DNA from: an uncultured Prevotella sp.
GTDB lineage: Bacteria > Bacteroidota > Bacteroidia > Bacteroidales > Bacteroidaceae
Direction of reading: 5' to 3'
NCBI GenBank assembly: GCA_900314995.1
Contig: OMXK01000004.1
Coordinates: 48,897-112,896 of the forward strand
DNA: 64,000 nt
Shown here piece by piece: positions 9,255-17,480 of the stretch. The notes under the pieces were generated by a model. The model did not search any database, had not been told where the DNA came from, and worked only from the letters and a program-made list of their open reading frames with translations. The number at the start of each line of letters is the position of its first letter. Positions within the stretch are counted from its first letter, which is position 1. The translations under genes and the position numbers were made by a program.

Positions 9255-9287
9255 CAACGAGAAGTACAACCCCAAACAATTATCAAT

Positions 9288-9752
9288 ATGGAAACAACAT
9301 TAGTATTACTGAAACCCAGCTGCGTTCAGAGACAGCTGATCGGTGAGGTGGTGAACCGTTTTGAGCGTCGCGGACTCCGTATCTCAGGTATGAAAATGAT
9401 GCAGCTCAGCGATGAGATCCTGCGCGAGCACTATGCGCATCTTGTAGACAAACCTTTCTTCCCCGGACTATGCGCTTCGATGCAGGCTTCGCCCGTGGTG
9501 GCCATGGCCATCTCTGGTGTGGAGGCCGTGCAGGTGGTGCGCACGATGGCTGGCGTTACCAATGGCCGTCAGGCTGCTCCCGGCACCATCCGCGGTGACT
9601 ACTCCGTGAGCAACCAGCAGAATATCGTCCACGCTTCAGACTCGGTGGAGAATGCTGCTATCGAGGTGGCCCGCTTCTTCAAGCCCGAGGAGATTTTCGA
9701 CTATCAGAGCGGTGCCTTCGCCTATGTGTATGGTGAGGGAGAGTGCAAGTAA
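9288..9752 (+). CDS. ndk: Nucleoside diphosphate kinase
   Basis: This 154-residue enzyme transfers the gamma-phosphate of ATP to nucleoside diphosphates through a phosphohistidine. The N-terminal TLVLLKPS and the active-site motif NIVHASDS (His115) are conserved, as is the nucleotide-binding GVTNGRQAAPGTIRGDYS segment. The frame is open upstream to 9243, but METT at 9288 matches the family start and lies after the promoter. dsbD begins 4 bp after the stop, so the two are probably co-transcribed. Confidence 0.95.
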   Translation: METTLVLLKPSCVQRQLIGEVVNRFERRGLRISGMKMMQLSDEILREHYAHLVDKPFFPGLCASMQASPVVAMAISGVEAVQVVRTMAGVTNGRQAAPGTIRGDYSVSNQQNIVHASDSVENAAIEVARFFKPEEIFDYQSGAFAYVYGEGECK

Positions 9753-9756
9753 CGGC

Positions 9757-11835
9757 ATGAATGGACTAAGGAAGCTGCTCCTGACGTGCTGGGTGCTGCT
9801 GGCAGCCCTGGCGCTTCAGGCGCAGATTGTGGATCCCATACACTTCACTTCGGAACTGAAGACGGGTGAGGGTGACGAGGCGGAGATCGTGTTCCACGCC
9901 AAGATCGACGCTGGCTGGCATGTCTATTCGACAGATCTCGGGAGCGGCGGTCCTACGGAGGCTACGTTCAACGTGGTGAAGATGGACGGTGCCGAGCCCG
10001 TGGGCAAGCTGACGCCGAGGGGGAAGGTGATCAAGAAGATGGACAAGCTCTTCGACATGGAGTTGAAATACTTCGAGAACGAGGCCACCTTCGTCCAGAA
10101 AATCCGCTTCACGAAGCCTGACTACGACATCGACTGTTATCTGGAGTATGGTGCCTGCAGCGATGCCAGCTGTCTGCCGCCTTCGGAGGTGGCGCTGAAG
10201 CAACGGGGCAAGAGTCCTATGGCTAGTGCGCCGAATGCTGCCGACAAAAAGACTGAGGATGTCGCCAAGACGGTTCCTGCGGCTACAGACAATCCGCTGC
10301 CCGAAGAGACGGTACCCACCGTTGCTAAGAACGATACGGCCAAGGTGGATTCCATCGCTACGGTCAGTGATGCGGTGGCCGATGACTTGTGGACGCCCGT
10401 TACCGATGAGTTACGTGCCCTTGGTTCAGGCGAGGATCTGGCCAAGCAGTCGTTGTTGTGGCTGCTGCTCATGGGTTTTGTGGCTGGTCTGCTGGCTGTC
10501 TGCATGCCCTGCATCTGGCCTATCATCCCGATGACCGTCAGTTTCTTCCTGAAGCGTTCGAAGGACGATAAGAAGAAAGGTATCCGCGATGCCTTCACCT
10601 ACGGCATCTCCATCGTCGTCATCTACCTCGGTCTTGGTCTGCTCGTAACGGCACTCTTCGGCAGTGATACGCTGAATGCGATGTCGACGAATGCCGTGTT
10701 CAACGTGTTCCTCTTCGTGCTGCTCGTGGTGTTTGCCCTGAGTTTCTTCGGCTGGTTCGAGATCACGCTGCCCGAGGGATGGGCCAACGCGGTAGACACG
10801 AAGGCTTCGGAGACCAGCGGACTGATCAGCATCTTCCTGATGGCCTTCACGCTGGTGCTGGTATCCTTCTCGTGCACGGGTCCTATCATCGGCATGCTGC
10901 TCGTGCAGACCACGACGACCGGCAATTGGCTGGCGCCTGCCGTGGGTATGCTGGGCTTTGCCTTGGCCCTGGCGCTGCCGTTCACGCTCTTTGCAATGTT
11001 CCCCTCGTGGCTGAAGTCGGCTCCGAAGTCGGGTTCATGGATGACAACGCTGAAGGTGGTGCTCGGTTTCATCGAGCTGGCCTTCTCGCTAAAGTTCCTC
11101 TCCGTAGCCGATCTGGCATACGGCTGGCATATCCTCGACCGCGAGGTGTTCCTGTCGCTGTGGATTGTCATCTTCGCCCTCTTGGGTGCCTACCTCTGCG
11201 GATGGCTGAAGTTCCAGGCAGATGAGATCGGCGGCGAAATGAACAAGCCGATGCCCGTGGTCTGCATCATGGGTGGACTGGTGTCGCTGGCCTTCGCCGT
11301 CTATATGGTGCCCGGGCTTTGGGGCGCTCCTTGCAAGGCCGTCAGCGCCTTTGCGCCACCAATGAATACACAGGACTTCAACCTCAATCCCAAAGTGGTG
11401 GAGGCGGAGTATCTTGACTATGAATCAGGCATGGCTGTCGCCAGGGCTCAGGGCAAGCCTGTCTTCATCGATTTCACGGGCTTTGGTTGTGTGAACTGTC
11501 GCAAAATGGAGGCTGCCGTATGGTCGGATGCCCGTGTGGCCGACAAACTGAAGAACGACTACGTGCTCATCTCACTCTATGTTGATGACAAGACACCCTT
11601 GAAGGAGCCTTTCGAGATAACGGACGAAACGGGGAACAAGAAGACGCTGCGCACTGTCGGTGCCAAGTGGAGCTACCTGCAGAGTCATAAGTTCGGTGCC
11701 AACGCCCAGCCCTTCTACGTAGCCCTTGATCCCTTTACCGGAAAGCCGCTTACCGGCAGTCGTGGGTTCAACGAAGACGTCGCTGCCTACATGGACTTCC
11801 TCAACCAAGGACTGAGGAACTACCAACAGCAGTAA
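9757..11835 (+). CDS. dsbD: Thiol:disulfide interchange protein DsbD
   Basis: The 692-residue protein moves electrons from cytoplasmic thioredoxin to periplasmic thiol proteins. It has a signal peptide, an N-terminal alpha domain with Cys134/Cys139 (GACSDASCLPP), a Ser/Thr/Pro-rich linker, a membrane core of about eight helices with one redox Cys in each half (CMPC near 249-252 and SFSCTGP, Cys373), and a C-terminal thioredoxin-like domain with GCVNC (Cys578/Cys581). All three redox centres are present, so it should be functional. The ATG at 9757 precedes a clean signal peptide; the open frame extends upstream only through ndk. Confidence 0.92.
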   Translation: MNGLRKLLLTCWVLLAALALQAQIVDPIHFTSELKTGEGDEAEIVFHAKIDAGWHVYSTDLGSGGPTEATFNVVKMDGAEPVGKLTPRGKVIKKMDKLFDMELKYFENEATFVQKIRFTKPDYDIDCYLEYGACSDASCLPPSEVALKQRGKSPMASAPNAADKKTEDVAKTVPAATDNPLPEETVPTVAKNDTAKVDSIATVSDAVADDLWTPVTDELRALGSGEDLAKQSLLWLLLMGFVAGLLAVCMPCIWPIIPMTVSFFLKRSKDDKKKGIRDAFTYGISIVVIYLGLGLLVTALFGSDTLNAMSTNAVFNVFLFVLLVVFALSFFGWFEITLPEGWANAVDTKASETSGLISIFLMAFTLVLVSFSCTGPIIGMLLVQTTTTGNWLAPAVGMLGFALALALPFTLFAMFPSWLKSAPKSGSWMTTLKVVLGFIELAFSLKFLSVADLAYGWHILDREVFLSLWIVIFALLGAYLCGWLKFQADEIGGEMNKPMPVVCIMGGLVSLAFAVYMVPGLWGAPCKAVSAFAPPMNTQDFNLNPKVVEAEYLDYESGMAVARAQGKPVFIDFTGFGCVNCRKMEAAVWSDARVADKLKNDYVLISLYVDDKTPLKEPFEITDETGNKKTLRTVGAKWSYLQSHKFGANAQPFYVALDPFTGKPLTGSRGFNEDVAAYMDFLNQGLRNYQQQ

Positions 11836-11845
11836 TTGCAAAAAG

Positions 11846-11877
11846 AAAGAGGCCGTGCCTCACGGCAGGGTCTCTTT
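11846..11877 (-). terminator. Intrinsic terminator of the riboswitch transcript
   Basis: A strong hairpin combines GCCGTG/CACGGC (loop of 3) with an outer AAAGAG/CTCTTT stem and a 5-nt bulge. Read on the minus strand it is followed by CTTTTT (11845-11840), so it terminates the minus-strand transcript. On the plus strand it may also act weakly for dsbD. Confidence 0.75.
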
Positions 11878-11951
11878 CACAAACCTATATAATAATACAC
11901 GTATGTAAAGCGTCGCAGAGAGCCAATGGCAACGGCTCCTGAACAACTCAT
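11877..11951 (-). CDS. 24-codon ORF downstream of the cobalamin riboswitch
   Basis: ATG at 11951-11949 opens 24 codons that end with TGA at 11879-11877, touching the terminator stem. The peptide starts MSCSGAVAIGSLRRF and ends TYVYYYIGL, so it has a small/basic front and a tyrosine-rich hydrophobic tail. A three-codon ORF (Met-Val-Ser-stop) overlaps its start. It is the only ORF between riboswitch and terminator. Whether it is translated is not known; no Shine-Dalgarno is clear, which is usual in this group. Confidence 0.4.
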   Translation of the reverse strand: MSCSGAVAIGSLRRFTYVYYYIGL

Positions 11952-12004
11952 GATACCATAAAAACCTGTCTTTCGCCGCCTGCCCTTACATCGAGGACGA
12001 TTGG

Positions 12005-12193
12005 CATTCTTTCCATCAAAGGCTGGTCTTCTGACTACACTCCACTCCGAAGTGCCTTCTCACCCTTGCGGGCAATGGCTTTCTGCTTCAGAGCCATACG
12101 GGAGCTCACAGCTGCGGGACAGTCGGAGACTTTCACTCCATTCCCAATTAATCGCGGTTAAGCGAACCTCTGTGGGACAATCCTACCGGATGT
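12005..12193 (-). ncRNA. Cobalamin riboswitch (orphan, minus strand)
   Basis: Read on the minus strand, the region holds the conserved cobalamin riboswitch core: GGAGTGAAAGTCTCC, then GACTGTCCCGC followed by AGCTGTGA (complement of about 12103-12140), and the B12 box AGTCAGAAGACCAGCC (complement of 12021-12036), in the right order and spacing. It binds adenosyl- or other cobalamins and normally controls a downstream gene. Here the next large minus-strand gene is absent: dsbD lies on the opposite strand and a terminator follows. Only a 24-codon ORF lies downstream. Confidence 0.88.
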
Positions 12194-12199
12194 CGGGTG

Positions 12200-12231
12200 C
12201 AAAGATACGAACAAATCCTGAAACCACCAAA
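12200..12231 (-). promoter_or_regulatory. Promoter of the cobalamin riboswitch transcript
   Basis: On the minus strand TTTG (12228-12231), a 20-nt spacer and TATCTTTG (12200-12207) form a perfect Bacteroidetes promoter. The transcript start is expected near 12193, just before the riboswitch. Confidence 0.8.
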
Positions 12232-12245
12232 TTTTTTGGACACAA

Positions 12246-12283
12246 AAAAACACGGAGCGTCATCACAACGCCCCGTGTCCAAG
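12246..12283 (-). terminator. Terminator of the first susCD operon
   Basis: On the minus strand ACACGGGGCGT and ACGCTCCGTGT pair around a 7-nt loop and run directly into a seven-T tract. It lies 17 bp after the susD stop and separates the susCD operon from the riboswitch promoter. Confidence 0.9.
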
Positions 12284-12299
12284 AGAGATACTAACTTTA

Positions 12300-14252
12300 T
12301 TAATTCCTATATGCGGGATTCTGATATGCGGCTTTCTCATCTTCGCTCATTTCCATACCGTCGATCTGACCCTGAGGGATCGGGCGGAGGTAATATCCAA
12401 CGGGGATGTCGCGCTTGAACTCCTGCAGATCCTTGTCGGTATAGCCATCACCGGCGATGTGGTAGACACCTGCACGCTCTGCCCACTTCTGGGTGCGGAC
12501 GAGGTCGAACCAACGATAGCCCTCACCCCAGTACTCACGGCTACGCTCGTCGAGGATGAAGTCGATGGTGATGGTGGCAGGCGTAGCGGCCAGCATCTCG
12601 GTGCTATGGTCGGCAGCAAACGGCGCACGTGCATTGACGCAGTAAGTCTGCTTACCGGCACGCTCACGGAGCACATTCACCATGGCCTTGGCATCCTCGT
12701 TCTTACCGAGCTTCGCAGCAGCCTCGGCGGCGATGAGATAGAACTCAGAGAACTTGGCAATGTTCCAAGGACGGGGGCTACCACCGTTCACCTTAGAACC
12801 AAGGCTACCGGCGTTATCAGTACGGTAGATACCGATCTTCCAGTTACAGGGGTACTTCTTACGGCTGATGTGATTCACGGCGACTACGAAGTCAGCACGT
12901 CCCGGCATCTCACCGAAACCAAGCTTACCATCGGCACCAGTGTAGTTGATATTGGCATCTTCACTCTCAGGAACCCAGCTGAAGTAGATTTCGCCAGGCT
13001 TTACCTGCATGCCGTTGGCACCAGTCACATAAGCAGCAGGATTACCAGCCTTATCCCAGTTGGTGAAGTAGCTCAGTGTGAAGGTGGCATCGTAACGAGA
13101 GTCGATACCCTTCACCTCGTCTTCCCATACACCGCCCTTGATGAAGGCATCGGCCACAGGCGCCATACGGGTCCAAGGACGTCCGAGGCCCTGAACAGCC
13201 TCACGCTGAACGGGGTTGATGTCGTTACCATCAGGATCCTTTGCAATCATCTCGGTGTAGTTCCAGGTCTCCATCCAGTAAGCGAAGTTCTCAGGAGAGC
13301 CACCGCTACCCCAGCCATAGCCTACGCCACCGTTACCGAACTTCTCGTCCTCGTCGTGGTCGGCATAGAGCATGATCTCCTTATTGCGATCCTGTGTAGC
13401 CACATTCACATCATAGAACGTAGGCTGCAGTCCGTAAGGACCGGGATTGTCGATACCGGCTTTTGCCATGTCGTATGCCTTCTGGAAGTAGCTGCTAGCC
13501 TGCCCGGCATCGCGGCTGCACTCAGGATAGGTGGGGATGTTGTTGGGATTCTCCAACCACCAGGCGTAGGTGAGATAAGCCTTTGAGAGATACAGACGGG
13601 CGAGGTTCTTCGTGGCGGTACCTGTGAGACGGGGATTATCCGGCAGATCTGCCAGTGCCTTCTCGAGGTCGGGGAAGATACACTTGGTATAAACCTCGGG
13701 AACCGTGTTACGTACAGAAGTACGGATGGTAGAGGTGTTGAACTTCAGTTCGCCTGCACCAAGATCCAGGGGCACACCACCATAGGTCTGCACGAGGATG
13801 AAGTAGTCGAAGGCGCGGAAGAAGTAAGCCTCGGCGAGCAGGGCATCGTCCATGCCTGCAGCAGCACCATTCTCGATGATGCCACTGGCGGTGTTGATGT
13901 TTGAGAACGCAGCGCCCCAGCATCCGCCGGCGATACTGTTGGTAGGCACCATCTGGCCAACGCCTGAGAGGTCGGCATCCTTGAAGTTACCATCGGCAGA
14001 CTGTGCCCATGTGTATTCATCCGTACCAGTCTCAAGACTGTTCAGATAGTAACCGTTGCCATAGAAATAGCGGAGGTGGGCATAGAGCGAAGTCAGACCG
14101 CCCTCAATACCCGATTTCGTGGTGAAGAACGACGGGTCGAAATTGCTGCGCGGCTGCTCATCGAGCACACTGTTACAGGACGTCATGGCTGTAGAGAGAC
14201 CACAGCAAACAAGACCCGCAGCAAGGATATATTTGATACTTTTAGTTTTCAT
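12300..14252 (-). CDS. SusD/RagB-family outer-membrane nutrient-binding lipoprotein
   Basis: This 650-residue protein has a lipoprotein signal with lipobox AMTSCNS and the N-terminal SusD pattern (LDEQPRSNFDPSFFTT), TPR-like helices, and the C-terminal RagB/SusD segment with FILDERSREYWGEGYRWFDLVR. SusD proteins cap the SusC barrel and bind the substrate at the cell surface. At 650 residues it is longer than the usual 500-600. It follows susC by 34 bp and ends the operon at a terminator. The glycan or peptide bound is unknown because no enzyme genes accompany it. Confidence 0.93.
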   Translation of the reverse strand: MKTKSIKYILAAGLVCCGLSTAMTSCNSVLDEQPRSNFDPSFFTTKSGIEGGLTSLYAHLRYFYGNGYYLNSLETGTDEYTWAQSADGNFKDADLSGVGQMVPTNSIAGGCWGAAFSNINTASGIIENGAAAGMDDALLAEAYFFRAFDYFILVQTYGGVPLDLGAGELKFNTSTIRTSVRNTVPEVYTKCIFPDLEKALADLPDNPRLTGTATKNLARLYLSKAYLTYAWWLENPNNIPTYPECSRDAGQASSYFQKAYDMAKAGIDNPGPYGLQPTFYDVNVATQDRNKEIMLYADHDEDEKFGNGGVGYGWGSGGSPENFAYWMETWNYTEMIAKDPDGNDINPVQREAVQGLGRPWTRMAPVADAFIKGGVWEDEVKGIDSRYDATFTLSYFTNWDKAGNPAAYVTGANGMQVKPGEIYFSWVPESEDANINYTGADGKLGFGEMPGRADFVVAVNHISRKKYPCNWKIGIYRTDNAGSLGSKVNGGSPRPWNIAKFSEFYLIAAEAAAKLGKNEDAKAMVNVLRERAGKQTYCVNARAPFAADHSTEMLAATPATITIDFILDERSREYWGEGYRWFDLVRTQKWAERAGVYHIAGDGYTDKDLQEFKRDIPVGYYLRPIPQGQIDGMEMSEDEKAAYQNPAYRN

Positions 14253-14286
14253 AACTTTACTATTTTTACTTTTATACCTTTTTCCT

Positions 14287-17200
14287 TTAGAATGTCACAT
14301 TCAGACCGAACAAGAAGTTGCGGGTAGTAGGCGTGTTGTAACCGATGATAGGCATTCTGTGGCTACCAAAGGCGTATCCTACGGCCGTGTTCTCGTTAGA
14401 CCAAGAGTTGGTCTCAGGATCAAGTCCGCTCTCGTTGGTGTACGGTGAGAAGAGTACGAATGGGTTCTGAACCGAAGCGTAGAGGCGCAGGCGGCTGATG
14501 CCGAGGTCCTTGATGGCCTTCAGGTTCTCGAAGTTGTAACCGAGGGTAATGGTGCGGAACTTCAGGTAGCCGGCATTGAAGTAACCGAGGGTAGAACCGT
14601 ACTTGGGGTTATCACCGCTCTGTACGCCACCGGGTTTCGGATACTTGGCACCAGGATTGTCTTCAGTCCAGTAGTCAACATCGATATTGTTACGACGACC
14701 TGTCAGCATGTTCAGGTAACCATTAGAAGAGTGGATGGCAGAGATCAGCTTACCACCAATCTGGAAGGCACCGATGACAGTGAGGTCGAAGCCCTTGTAG
14801 CCAACAGTCGTATTGAAACCGCCAATGAGGTCGGGCTCCATGCTCATGATCTCACGATCGTCGGCACCGATGGCACGGGTAGGATTGCCGTTGGCATCGA
14901 GGGCACCGTCGTGGGCTACCTTGATCATACCGATGTTTCCATCGGGCTCGAGCACCTTCAGCTGCTCTTCCTCGCCCTTCTGCCACAGGCCAACGTACTG
15001 ATAGTCGTAGATGACATCGATAGGATAGCCAACGAACCAGAGGTTACCCTCATCCTTCTTTTCACCAGATGCAAGCTCTGTCAGCTTGTTGCGGTTCTGA
15101 TAAAGGTTGATACCAGCCTCCCAGTTCCAGCCATTCTTGTTGTCGATGATGATGCCGTTCAAAGTGAACTCCCATCCCTTGTTCTCTGTCTTACCGATAT
15201 TTCCGGTATAGCCGCTTACACCAGAGGTGTCGGGCAGCTTGACATTCAGCAGGATGTCGTTGGTCTTCTGGGTATAGTATTCGAACGATCCGGAAAGGCG
15301 ACCGTTGAACAGCGAGAAGTCGAGACCGAAGTTCCATGTCTTGGAGTACTCCCAACCTAACTCATTGTTAGGCAGTGAATTCACATAGTAACCAGCCTTA
15401 TAGTTGGTGCCGTTACCGAAGTTATAGTTGCGGATACCGAGTCCACCGAGTGTCTGATAGGCAGAGATGGCCTGGTTAGAGGTCTCACCGTAACCTACGC
15501 GCAGCTTCAGGTTGTCGAGCCAGTTCTTGGTGCTCTCCATGAATTCCTCACGGGCAATGTTCCAACCAGCGCTGACGGCGGGATAAGTGTGCCACTTGTG
15601 ACCGGGAGCCAGCACAGAAGAACCGTCGGAACGTACAGCAACAGAGAGCATGTACTTATTATCATAAGAGTACATCACACGTCCCATCCATGAAACGAGA
15701 CCGCTCTGCCAGTAGTTGTAATTATTGAGGTTGATGTTCGAACCAGTAGCCTTATCGAGTGCATAGTACTGGAAGTAGTCGGCAGGGATACCGTCGGCAG
15801 AAGCACCTGTCGACTCATATCTTGTCTGCTCGGCAGAGTACATGGCCACCACATTCAGATTGTGCTTCTCAGCGAAGATACGATCGTAAGTGAGCATATT
15901 CTCCACAGCCCAGTTACGGGTCTGGTTCTCAGAAATGCTACCACCGTTGATGGCGTTCTCGTCCTTGTTGTTCACACCAGTACCAGTGAAACTGCCACCC
16001 TTTGAAGTGCGGTAGTTCAGACCGACGTTGATGCGATAGCTCAGACCCTCGACCCATGGGCACTTCACCTCAGCGAAGAGCGTATTGTAAGAACCGAGGC
16101 CCTTATTCTCGCTGAGCCATATCTCCTTGTCGCGCTCAACGGTCTCCTTGGTGACAACAATCTGGTCATCAGCAGGCAGCGCATTGTAACGCTTCAGGTT
16201 GCCGTTCTCATCGTAAGGGCTAGAGATAGGTGTAGAACCCAGTACAGCGTACATCTGGTTGACACCCTGAGTCTTGCGATAGCTGTTGTTGGTGCTCAGA
16301 CCAAAGCGGAACCACTCGCCCACCTTCTGGTCGAAGTTACCGCGGACAGAGATACGGTCGTAACCCTCAGTGGGGACTACAGACTCATCCTTATAGTAAC
16401 CAGCACCGAAGCTGTAGCTACCGCCGTTGGTACCACCAGCCACGCTGATGTCGTGGTTGTGGCTGATACCTGTCTGATAGTACAGATCCTGCCAATCGGT
16501 ATTGGTGTTGTCATTCTCGTCCAGAGAGTTCTGGTACTTACCGGCCACCTGGCGGAACTTGGTGAAAGTAGGACCGTCCATCATCGGGTACTTCTTGAAT
16601 ACCTTCTTGAAACTGACGTAGCCATTATAGGTGACCTTGGCAGGCGTACCCTGAGTACCCTTGACGGTGGTGATGATGATCACACCGTTGGCACCACGAG
16701 AACCGTAGATAGCGGTAGCAGAGGCATCCTTCAGGATATCCATCGACTTGATGTCGGCGGGATTGATATCAGAAAGGGCTCCCATGAAGGGGATACCGTC
16801 GAGCACGATCAGCGGGTCGTTAGAAGCCGTCAGTGAGCGCTGACCACGGATGCGAACCTGCATCTCGGCACCCGGCTTAGAAGAAGTCTGTGTCATCAGC
16901 ACACCAGCGACACGACCCTGCAGGGCCTGAGCGGCATTGGATGCTGCCACCTGATTCAGTTTCTCACCACCGATGTTGGCCACAGATCCAGTCACTGCCT
17001 CACGACGCTGCGTACCATAACCGATAACCACCACCTCGTTCACCACGTGACCATCTTCCTTAAGGTTTACGCGCACGTTGTCACCTGCCTTGATTTCCTG
17101 TGACTCATATCCCACATAAGAGACAACGAGCGTTGCGCCCGGCTTCACATTGAGAGAGAAGTTACCTTCAAAGTCGGTAACCGTACCATTGGTGGTACCT

Positions 17201-17379
17201 TTCTCCATGACCGTGGCACCAATCAGCGGACCCTGAGAGTCTGACACATGACCGGTAGCCTGCTTCGTTTGCTGAACGGAAGCTACTGATTCAGTAGCTG
17301 CCGACACCTGTTGTGCACTAATCATGCCAAGGAAGCACAATCCAACACACAAGGCTGTTTTCTTTGCTTTGAAACTCAT
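14287..17379 (-). CDS. SusC/RagA-family TonB-dependent outer-membrane transporter
   Basis: The 1030-residue protein has a signal peptide, a CarboxypepD_reg-like domain (about 40-115, ATGHVSDSQGPLIGATV), a TonB-box/plug region (VVVIGYGTQRREAVTGSV near 118-135, then YGSRGANGVIIITT), and a 22-stranded barrel ending in a terminal aromatic residue (LFGLNVTF). It imports oligosaccharides or similar molecules with energy from TonB/ExbBD. It pairs with the downstream SusD and lies 100 bp after the hybrid two-component regulator on the same strand. Confidence 0.95.
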   Translation of the reverse strand: MSFKAKKTALCVGLCFLGMISAQQVSAATESVASVQQTKQATGHVSDSQGPLIGATVMEKGTTNGTVTDFEGNFSLNVKPGATLVVSYVGYESQEIKAGDNVRVNLKEDGHVVNEVVVIGYGTQRREAVTGSVANIGGEKLNQVAASNAAQALQGRVAGVLMTQTSSKPGAEMQVRIRGQRSLTASNDPLIVLDGIPFMGALSDINPADIKSMDILKDASATAIYGSRGANGVIIITTVKGTQGTPAKVTYNGYVSFKKVFKKYPMMDGPTFTKFRQVAGKYQNSLDENDNTNTDWQDLYYQTGISHNHDISVAGGTNGGSYSFGAGYYKDESVVPTEGYDRISVRGNFDQKVGEWFRFGLSTNNSYRKTQGVNQMYAVLGSTPISSPYDENGNLKRYNALPADDQIVVTKETVERDKEIWLSENKGLGSYNTLFAEVKCPWVEGLSYRINVGLNYRTSKGGSFTGTGVNNKDENAINGGSISENQTRNWAVENMLTYDRIFAEKHNLNVVAMYSAEQTRYESTGASADGIPADYFQYYALDKATGSNINLNNYNYWQSGLVSWMGRVMYSYDNKYMLSVAVRSDGSSVLAPGHKWHTYPAVSAGWNIAREEFMESTKNWLDNLKLRVGYGETSNQAISAYQTLGGLGIRNYNFGNGTNYKAGYYVNSLPNNELGWEYSKTWNFGLDFSLFNGRLSGSFEYYTQKTNDILLNVKLPDTSGVSGYTGNIGKTENKGWEFTLNGIIIDNKNGWNWEAGINLYQNRNKLTELASGEKKDEGNLWFVGYPIDVIYDYQYVGLWQKGEEEQLKVLEPDGNIGMIKVAHDGALDANGNPTRAIGADDREIMSMEPDLIGGFNTTVGYKGFDLTVIGAFQIGGKLISAIHSSNGYLNMLTGRRNNIDVDYWTEDNPGAKYPKPGGVQSGDNPKYGSTLGYFNAGYLKFRTITLGYNFENLKAIKDLGISRLRLYASVQNPFVLFSPYTNESGLDPETNSWSNENTAVGYAFGSHRMPIIGYNTPTTRNFLFGLNVTF

Positions 17380-17423
17380 ACGTTTGGTTTGTTAGAAATT
17401 AATTTTAATGATTGGATATAAAA

Positions 17424-17450
17424 AAATCTGCCGCAAAGGTAGGCAGATTT
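17424..17450 (-). promoter_or_regulatory. susC promoter inside a perfect inverted repeat
   Basis: The -7 element TACCTTTG (minus strand, 17434-17441) sits in the 9-nt centre of a perfect 9-bp inverted repeat, AAATCTGCC (17424-17432) and GGCAGATTT (17442-17450). No TTTG is found 20 nt upstream, as expected for an activator-dependent promoter. The repeat could be a regulator site or an RNA hairpin at the transcript's 5' end. Confidence 0.6.
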
Positions 17451-17480
17451 CTTTTAAGTGGGTTTCATAAACGTTTCGTT

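Noticed and set aside
12001-12294. 97-codon plus-strand open frame over the riboswitch
   Set aside because: It reads across the antisense of a conserved RNA structure, a terminator and a promoter, with no coding pattern.
12459-13586. 375-codon plus-strand open frame
   Set aside because: It is antisense to susD, whose complete domain structure is clear.
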